Assembly: GCA_963721105.1 (NCBI GenBank)
Contig: CAVRHY010000011.1
Coordinates: 1,302,001-1,366,000, forward strand
Source: Thermohalobaculum sp963721105
GTDB lineage: Bacteria; Pseudomonadota; Alphaproteobacteria; Rhodobacterales; Rhodobacteraceae
Length of the DNA stretch: 64,000 nt
Reading direction: 5' to 3'
Within the stretch, counting starts at the first letter, position 1; each line of letters starts with the position of its first letter. The notes beneath the pieces were generated by a model that did not search any database, was not told where the DNA came from, and saw only the letters and a list, made by a program, of their open reading frames with translations. The position numbers and the translations under genes are program-made. Below, piece after piece: positions 58,053-64,000 of this stretch.

Positions 58053-58991
58053 TTGGTCCGAGCGACAATGGCGAACGCCAGGCGGGAAGCCGTCGCGCAT
58101 CTGAGGACGAGCCTCGAGGTGAGCGAGCGGCGGGCGTGCACCATCATTGCCGCGGACCGGAGCACGGTCCGCTATTGCGCGAAGCGTCCCGACGACGCGG
58201 CCCTGCGCGGGCGGCTGAGGGAGCTGGCCGATCGGCGGCGGCGGTTCGGGTATCGCCGCCTGCATGTCCTTCTCCGCGGCGAGGGCTGGACGATGAACCG
58301 CAAGAAGACCCAGCGGCTCTACGGCGAGGAGGGCCTGGCGGTGCGGCGGCGCAGGTCGCGCCGCCGGATCGCGGTCGCGCGCACGCCGATCCCCAAGCCG
58401 GATGGTCCCAACAGCCGCTGGTCGACGGACTTCGTTCACGACCAACTGGCCAACGGCCGTCGTTTCCGGGTGCTGACGATCATCGACGACGTGACCAAGG
58501 AGTGCCTCGCCGCCGTCCCGGACACATCCTTGTCCGGGAAACGGGTTGTGCGGGAGATGAAGGCGCTGATCGCCCGGCGCGGGCGGCCCGGCACGATCGT
58601 CAGCGACAATGGCACCGAGTTCACCTCCTCGGCGGTCCTGGCCTTCACCCAGGCGGCCGGCCTCGACTGGCGCTACATCGCGCCGGGCAAGCCGACCCAG
58701 AATGCATTCGCCGAGAGCTTTCAGGGGCGGATGCGGGACGAATGTTTCAACGAGCATCTGTTCTTCTCGATGAACCATGCCCGCGCCGTCGTCGCCGGCT
58801 GGGTCGAAGACTTCAACACCGCGCGGCCGCACTCGGCGATCGGCTACATGACGCCCGCCGTCTACGCCGAGATCCTGAACCCGCAACAGGCACCGGCGCT
58901 ACGCCACTTGGAAAGCTCCGCACCGATGCCCGTTGCTACCGTCGCGCTCACGCGCAATTCTCAACCCACAATTCCAGTCGCCCGCGGATGA
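58053..58991 (+). CDS. IS3-family transposase OrfB
   Basis: About 312 residues from a TTG at 58053 (307 from ATG 58068). DDE domain: Trp-Ser-Thr-Asp-Phe-Val (first D), Ile-Val-Ser-Asp-Asn-Gly-Thr-Glu-Phe (second D), and Ala-Glu-Ser-Phe-Gln-Gly-Arg-Met-Arg-Asp-Glu-Cys (E). N-terminal Glu-Val-Ser-Glu-Arg-Arg-Ala-Cys and Gly-Tyr-Arg-Arg-Leu-His are typical of the IS407 group. It is in the same frame as orfA, separated by stops, which differs from the usual -1 arrangement, so it may need re-initiation. Confidence 0.92.
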   Translation: MVRATMANARREAVAHLRTSLEVSERRACTIIAADRSTVRYCAKRPDDAALRGRLRELADRRRRFGYRRLHVLLRGEGWTMNRKKTQRLYGEEGLAVRRRRSRRRIAVARTPIPKPDGPNSRWSTDFVHDQLANGRRFRVLTIIDDVTKECLAAVPDTSLSGKRVVREMKALIARRGRPGTIVSDNGTEFTSSAVLAFTQAAGLDWRYIAPGKPTQNAFAESFQGRMRDECFNEHLFFSMNHARAVVAGWVEDFNTARPHSAIGYMTPAVYAEILNPQQAPALRHLESSAPMPVATVALTRNSQPTIPVARG

Positions 58992-59009
58992 GCGACGGGG
59001 GTCACGTCA

Positions 59010-59126
59010 GGCGCCACCGCGGCGCTGATCTCGACGAGATGCGCCTGCATCGCTTCGGTGTCGGCGAAGGGCATGACCAGCGCCGCACCCTTGCCGATCT
59101 TCGGGCAGATCGCGCCGAAGATGTAG
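59010..59126. repeat. 117-bp direct repeat, right copy
   Basis: Identical to 57583-57699; see that copy. It resumes the IS630 transposase gene on the right side of the IS3 element. Confidence 0.95.
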
Positions 59127-60178
59127 GCCCATTTCGTGCGCTGGTCGTGCGGTGCGCGGGGCCGCGTGCCGCGACGCGCCCAGCGGCGCGTGATCAGGTT
59201 CTTCTGCCCCACCCGCGCTTCATCCTGGAACCAGACCTCGATACGCCTGCCGCGGGCGTGCCGGTCGCGGATCTCGGCGATGGCCGCCGGGAAGCTTTTT
59301 AAAGGCGCCCACCGCCTCGGGATCCTGCCCGTGCGCCTGCGGCCGCGCCGTCAGCACCCGGAAACCCAGCCGCTTCAGCGCCCGGCTCACCGTCGTCTCG
59401 CTGACCGAGACCCCGAACTCCTCGCGGAGCCACGCCGCCAGGTCCCCGAGCCGCCAGCGCACCACCCCGTGCAGATACGGCTTCGGTCCGTCTTCCACCG
59501 CCTGCGCGAGTGCCGCCAACTGCTCCGCCGTCAGCCGCGCCGCCTGGCCCGGCGCCTTGCGGTCCACAAGCCCGGCCGGCCCATCGGCGTTGAACCGCAC
59601 CACCCAGTCCCGCACGATCTGCAACCCGACACCGCCGATCCGCGCCGCCTGCGTCCGGCTCCCACCCTCGTAGATCGAGGCCAACGTCAGGAGCCGGCGG
59701 GTCTGCTTCGCATCCCGGCTGGCCTTCGCCAGCCCTCTCAACGCATCCGCCGAGTAGTCAGACCTGAGCCCGATCGCTGCCGCCATGGAGAACCCCCTCT
59801 GTTCTCCATGATGAATCACGACCAGGCCCCCGAGGAAATCCGCTTCGTGAGTCAGCCTCAGCGCCGATTGGTATGAGCTGTGCTTCCAGTTCCTGCTGCT
59901 GCAGGCGGGCCGACTGCTGGTCAGCTTCCGAATCCCGTATCGCGTGCCTCCGCATGTCGGAGGCCATCTTCCCGGCGCTGCTGCGGCGGCAATCCAGCTC
60001 GAATGGATCGTCTTCCATACGTCTTCTCCATAAGCTGGGCGCTGCGTTCGCCGCGGCCACGGCGGATTACGGGCCTGCAACCCGTCATTGCCGTCGGGCC
60101 CGCCGACCGACCCGGCCCTTCCGAGCGGGCGCAGTGCCCCCGCACAGAGGGGCCCGGATGTCAGGCCGGGGTCCTCGA

Positions 60179-60529
60179 TCAGAGCTTCGGCGAAAGCGCC
60201 TCGGCGCAGGCCTTCGCCAAAGCCCGGTTCGGATCCGTCGAACCTGGAATCGTGGCCCAGCCGGTTTTCATGACGATATCGACGCGCTGATAGCTTCGGG
60301 TTTCCTTCAGCTCGGAGAGCTTGGCGCCGTTCTGCGGATCGGCTGCGGACTGCGCGACACAGATCGGAAGCAGGGCCGCGACAACCTCCTGCTGCGCCCG
60401 GTCGGAAGACATGGTCTCCGCGGCGCTCTTTGTCACCCATCCGCCCCAGGAAAAGCCGACAATTGCTAGGGCGGCGGCGCCGATCGCGGCACCGTAGAGT
60501 GCCGGCTTCAGCCACTCAGGGCTCTTCAT
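60179..60529 (-). CDS. Conserved membrane-anchored hypothetical protein
   Basis: 116 residues. An N-terminal helix (Tyr-Gly-Ala-Ala-Ile-Gly-Ala-Ala-Ala-Leu-Ala-Ile-Val-Gly-Phe-Ser-Trp-Gly-Gly-Trp) anchors a soluble domain with Val-Val-Ala-Ala-Leu-Leu-Pro-Ile-Cys and Gly-Trp-Ala-Thr-Ile-Pro-Gly. I recognise this as a recurring alphaproteobacterial protein of unknown function. The start overlaps the stop of the next-upstream gene (ATGA), so both are coupled. Confidence 0.72.
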   Translation of the reverse strand: MKSPEWLKPALYGAAIGAAALAIVGFSWGGWVTKSAAETMSSDRAQQEVVAALLPICVAQSAADPQNGAKLSELKETRSYQRVDIVMKTGWATIPGSTDPNRALAKACAEALSPKL

Positions 60530-60834
60530 GTATCGTTCCTCCCATCGTCAGCGCGTATGCGCTGCGATTCTTTTTCGTTGTAGCTGGCGACGTCCCTCGC
60601 CAGCGCCGCTTCGAGTTCTTCAGGATCCACCGGCACGGAGTGCAGCCGACCGGACGGCCCACGGCCCTGCGGGATGCGAAGGTACATCGCAACACGTCGG
60701 TAGGCGGGAAACGAAAGCTCCTGGATGAGTTCCTCGTCCGTCTCGACGAGATAGGCGCCCGCCGGAATCTCCCGGTTCGCGACCTTGAACGGCATCAGGA
60801 ACGTCACTGTTCTGGTCGTTGTCCGAGAAAGCAT
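60526..60834 (-). CDS. Conserved hypothetical protein, 102 residues
   Basis: Soluble, with beta-strand-like segments Thr-Val-Thr-Phe-Leu-Met-Pro-Phe and Glu-Ile-Pro-Ala-Gly-Ala-Tyr-Leu-Val-Glu-Thr-Asp-Glu-Glu, then Tyr-Leu-Arg-Ile-Pro. It ends in a charged helical tail. No family could be named; the Pro-Ala-Gly-Xaa-Tyr-x-Val-Glu-Thr-Glu/Asp-Glu pattern is shared with small unassigned proteins I recall. Coupled to the 60179 gene by a 4-base overlap. It lies in the same direction as groESL. Confidence 0.62.
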   Translation of the reverse strand: MLSRTTTRTVTFLMPFKVANREIPAGAYLVETDEELIQELSFPAYRRVAMYLRIPQGRGPSGRLHSVPVDPEELEAALARDVASYNEKESQRIRADDGRNDT

Positions 60835-60930
60835 CGGCGGTTCCCGTCCATATGCCTGATCTGCGCGGCCGGCCGGCGCCCCGCCATCAAATCCCTGAAG
60901 GTAAGCAGATACAGGAAACCCTCGGCTCGG

Positions 60931-61065
60931 CTATTTGGCCTTTTTCGCGCCGAGCACCGGCGACTTCGACGCATTCGCGAACGCGGCCGTCGCGACAGGC
61001 TTCGGCTTTTCCTGCTTCGGTTTCTTCGCCTCACGGTTCCCGCGCTGCTTGTTGCCTTTGGACAT
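60931..61065 (-). CDS. Small lysine-rich conserved protein, 44 residues
   Basis: ATG at 61065 follows a GGAGG about 8 bases upstream. The peptide (Met-Ser-Lys-Gly-Asn-Lys-Gln-Arg-Gly-Asn-Arg-Glu-Ala-Lys-Lys-Pro-Lys-Gln-Glu-Lys, ending Gly-Ala-Lys-Lys-Ala-Lys) is highly basic. The Gly-Asn-Arg-Glu-Ala-Lys-Lys-Pro-Lys-Gln-Glu-Lys pattern recurs in small alphaproteobacterial proteins of unknown function. Nucleic-acid binding is plausible from charge alone. Confidence 0.65.
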   Translation of the reverse strand: MSKGNKQRGNREAKKPKQEKPKPVATAAFANASKSPVLGAKKAK

Positions 61066-61095
61066 CTGCGTTCCTCCTGCGGGTTCTGTTTCGAT

Positions 61096-61128
61096 CCGGG
61101 ACGAGGCGGCGATCCAGCCTCATCCCGG
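61096..61128 (-). terminator. Hairpin after groEL
   Basis: CCGGGACGAGGC pairs with GCCTCATCCCGG (one G-U pair) around a 9-base loop just after the groEL stop on the minus strand. It lacks a clear T run. It could end or attenuate the groESL transcript before the small lysine-rich gene. Confidence 0.5.
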
Positions 61129-61136
61129 GGTGGGCT

Positions 61137-62765
<1,629 letters not shown>

Positions 62766-62804
62766 GTCGAATAATCCTGTATGAAGGTGAGAGGTGGAGC
62801 CGCG

Positions 62805-63092
62805 TCAGGCCATCACGCCGAGAATGTCGCTCTCGTGCATGACGATCAGATCTTCGCCGTCCATCCTGATTTCCGAGCCGGACCATTTGCCGAAGAGGAT
62901 CCGGTTGCCTGGCCTCACCGACATCGAGATCAGGTCGCCGGATTTCGAACGGGCGCCTTCGCCGACCGCGATGACCTCGCCCTCCTGGGGCTTCTCCTGG
63001 GCGCTGTCGGGGATGAAGAGACCGCCGGCGGTCTTCGCCTCGGCGTCGATCCGGCGGACGAGCACGCGGTCGTGCAGGGGCGTGAAGCTCAT
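62805..63092 (-). CDS. groES: Co-chaperonin GroES
   Basis: 95 residues. Pro-Leu-His-Asp-Arg-Val-Leu-Val-Arg-Arg near the start, the mobile loop Lys-Thr-Ala-Gly-Gly-Leu-Phe-Ile-Pro-Asp at about 21-30, and Val-Met-His-Glu-Ser-Asp-Ile-Leu-Gly near the C-terminus. It caps GroEL. First gene of groESL, 81 bases after a CIRCE element. Confidence 0.97.
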   Translation of the reverse strand: MSFTPLHDRVLVRRIDAEAKTAGGLFIPDSAQEKPQEGEVIAVGEGARSKSGDLISMSVRPGNRILFGKWSGSEIRMDGEDLIVMHESDILGVMA

Positions 63093-63172
63093 CGAGCCCT
63101 CCTGAGGGAAACCATGCTTTGTTTAAGGCACCGGACCAGCCGCTTCACGAACGGCCGTCGGATGTGATCACT

Positions 63173-63199
63173 TTAGCACTCTCTGCTCGAGAGTGCCAG
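63173..63199 (-). promoter_or_regulatory. CIRCE operator (HrcA site) upstream of groES
   Basis: TTAGCACTC-N9-GAGTGCCAG matches the CIRCE inverted repeat, with two changes in the right arm (GAGTGCCAG for GAGTGCTAA). It lies upstream of groES on the minus strand. HrcA would repress groESL here until heat stress. The imperfect right arm may lower binding strength. Confidence 0.9.
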
Positions 63200-63250
63200 T
63201 TCGATTATTCACGCAGCCAGGCGCAGGCGATCCGGGACTCCAGCCGCCGC

Positions 63251-63639
63251 TCAATCCGCCATCACGTGAATGGGCATGGATGCCCAGTGCCGGATCGAGA
63301 TCCGCGTCCCTGTCTCGCATCTCGAGGATTCGATCCTGGCGCCAAGTCTGCGGGCGAGCGCCGCAACGATCCTCGTCCCGACGCTGCTTTTCGGAGCCGC
63401 GTCGGCAGTGGCCGCCAGACCGACGCCGTCGTCCGAGACCGCCAGCGACCAGCCGGCAGGTCCAACGCGGTATTCGACTGCGATCCTGCCGCACGTCGCG
63501 GGGTCGGGAAATGCGTATTTGACCGCGCTGATCAGCAGCTCGGTCACGATGAGCCCGAAACCCATCACGTCCCGGGCAGGACGTTCGCCCGCGGCCGCGC
63601 TGGCCGTGACGGAAATGGCCCTATCACCGCTGATCAGCT
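63251..63639 (-). pseudogene. Sensor histidine kinase C-terminal fragment
   Basis: About 130 codons of an HWE/HisKA_2-type ATPase domain: Gly-Phe-Gly-Leu-Ile-Val-Thr-Glu-Leu-Leu-Ile-Ser-Ala-Val-Lys-Tyr-Ala-Phe (N-box), Val-Ser-Asp-Asp-Gly-Val-Gly-Leu (G1), and Gly-Thr-Arg-Ile-Val-Ala-Ala-Leu-Ala (G2). The N-terminal sensor and phospho-acceptor parts are cut off by the IS481 element at about 63640. The Ser in place of Asn at the N-box metal site (Leu-Ile-Ser-Ala) is unusual. It is upstream of groES in the same direction. Confidence 0.8.
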
Positions 63640-64000
63640 GTCCACTTAATCTTCTTGGCTGACGAATGACATGACCGTCTCGATGGGCCGTCGGCCCATG
63701 TTGCGGTATCCGAGATGCGGCCGCTCGGTGTTGTAGTGGACGAGCCAGGCATCGAGGTCGGCCTGCAGCGCCTCGACGGTCTCGTAGAAGGTCTCGCGCA
63801 TCTTCACCCGGAAGAACTCGTCGAGCACGGTGCCGTTGAAGCGCTCGACGAAGCCGTTGGTCCTCGGGCTGCGGACCCTGGTGCGCCGGTGCTCGGTGCC
63901 GTTGAGCTCGAGGTAGAGCTCGTAGGGGTGGCGCTCGGTGCCGCAGAACTCGCGCCCGTTGTCGGTGAGGACGGCGCCGACCGGCAGGTCGAGATTGCGG
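63640..64000 (-). mobile_element. IS481-family element, truncated by the window edge
   Basis: The left end TGTCCACTTAATCTTC borders the kinase fragment. The element continues out of the window to the right. Confidence 0.8.
63646..64000 (-). CDS. IS481-family transposase, C-terminal part
   Basis: 118 codons inside the window, 5' end beyond base 64000. DDE second and third sites are visible: Leu-Thr-Asp-Asn-Gly-Arg-Glu-Phe, and Asn-Gly-Phe-Val-Glu-Arg-Phe-Asn. The C-terminal Tyr-Asn-Thr-Glu-Arg-Pro-His-Leu-Gly-Tyr is standard. No frameshift in the visible part. Confidence 0.88.
   Translation of the reverse strand, partial: RNLDLPVGAVLTDNGREFCGTERHPYELYLELNGTEHRRTRVRSPRTNGFVERFNGTVLDEFFRVKMRETFYETVEALQADLDAWLVHYNTERPHLGYRNMGRRPIETVMSFVSQED

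Larger units (their letters stand above)
57700..59009 (+). mobile_element. IS3-family element, 1310 bp
   Basis: Ends TGACGTGACCCC and GGGGTCACGTCA form a perfect 12-bp inverted repeat. It contains orfA and orfB on the plus strand and is inserted in the opposite orientation in an IS630 transposase gene. It is flanked by identical 117-bp repeats of host-element sequence. Both termini and reading frames look complete. Confidence 0.92.
57300..59786 (-). pseudogene. IS630-family transposase, split by IS3
   Basis: 5' part from ATG 59786: a helix-turn-helix (Gly-Gly-Ser-Arg-Thr-Gln-Ala-Ala-Arg-Ile-Gly-Gly-Val) and a second one with Glu-Phe-Gly-Val-Ser-Val-Ser-Glu-Thr-Thr-Val. Then Ala-Phe-Lys-Lys sits at a TTTAAAAAG site near 59294-59303, and the protein continues in the -1 frame (Ser-Phe-Pro-Ala-Ala-Ile, Trp-Phe-Gln-Asp-Glu-Ala). 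3' part from 57699: Phe-Gly-Ala-Ile-Cys-Pro, Leu-Ile-Leu-Asp-Gln-Ala-Gly-Trp-His, Ser-Pro-Glu-Leu-Asn-Pro-Val-Glu-Asn (D...E). The A-rich slip site is a programmed-frameshift candidate, as known for IS630 relatives. Confidence 0.85.
57286..59871 (-). mobile_element. IS630-family element split by an IS3 element
   Basis: The ends match as inverted repeats (ACCAACCCGCGCTGA at the left, ACCAATCGGCGCTGA read from the right) and are bordered by TA at 57284-57285 and 59872-59873, the TA target duplication of IS630/Tc1-like elements. Removing the IS3 insert and one copy of the 117-bp repeat leaves about 1.16 kb, a normal IS630 size. Confidence 0.85.
57120..60018 (-). pseudogene. Small conserved hypothetical gene, disrupted by IS630
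   Basis: The 5' part starts with ATG at 60018 after GGAGAAG (Met-Glu-Asp-Asp-Pro-Phe-Glu-Leu-Asp ... Gln-Gln-Gln-Glu-Leu-Glu-Ala-Gln-Leu) and is cut at 59873. The 3' part resumes at 57284 with Ile-Thr-Ala-Glu-Glu-Ala-Arg-Thr-Trp-Pro and Leu-Ile-Arg-Leu-Tyr-Ala, to a TGA at 57120-57122. Together they make a helical protein of about 105 residues, similar to small unassigned proteins I recall from related genomes. Joining the halves also needs a one-base frame correction, so the gene carries two lesions. Confidence 0.6.

Overview
The window is GC-rich DNA from a Gram-negative bacterium that reads as an alphaproteobacterium, probably Rhodobacteraceae-like. The reasons are the DUF6456 protein at the left edge, HWE-type histidine kinases, a nosRZDFYLX nitrous-oxide reductase locus beside ccoNOQP, a TctCBA transporter, and a CIRCE-controlled groESL. 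No rRNA, tRNA or CRISPR array was seen.

Region by region: 1-12.3 kb is ordinary core genome (DUF6456, a frameshifted AlkA-like glycosylase, an esterase, HNH nuclease, SDR, a cytidylate-kinase/BON protein, thiolase, methyltransferase, FMN-dependent 2-hydroxy-acid oxidase, an MscS channel, a CtaG-like protein, an HWE kinase and a receiver protein). 12.3-16.5 kb is a tctC-tctB-tctA-phnM operon. 16.7-19.7 kb is a two-gene envelope unit: a TPR/beta-barrel protein followed by a FecR/DUF2135-like protein with Gly/Ala/Arg repeats. 20.4-38.3 kb is a respiratory island for nitric oxide, nitrous oxide and low oxygen. One arm is trHb-CMD-5FCL-nnrS. The opposite arm is nsrR-DUF6522-ccoSNOQP plus two small or unknown membrane proteins. 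A cytochrome c and nosRZDFYLX follow. A palindrome sits between the divergent nsrR and haemoglobin genes, and an FNR-type box lies upstream of nosR. 38.8-44.4 kb carries a ferritin-like protein, a DUF6544-like protein and an ABC-2 drug-exporter operon. 45.1-52.0 kb is an amine uptake and demethylation cluster: a polyamine-type ABC importer, a BetI-like TetR regulator and a trimethylamine-dehydrogenase-like flavoprotein.

52.0-60.0 kb and the right edge are full of insertion sequences. There are IS630, IS481 and IS256 remnants, an integrase fragment, an IS3 element split by an IS5 element with a 4-bp target duplication, and an IS630 element split by a second IS3 element that is flanked by identical 117-bp direct repeats. 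Between and beyond them are a DUF2383 protein, a small gene broken by IS630, three small conserved hypothetical genes, groEL, groES and a kinase fragment cut by IS481.

Many otherwise normal genes carry single-base frameshifts (AlkA-like, tctB, FecR, TPR-barrel, 5-FCL, the ABC solute-binding protein, probably nosL and others). Either the lineage is decaying or the assembly has indel errors. Functions for frameshifted genes assume the reading frame is restored.
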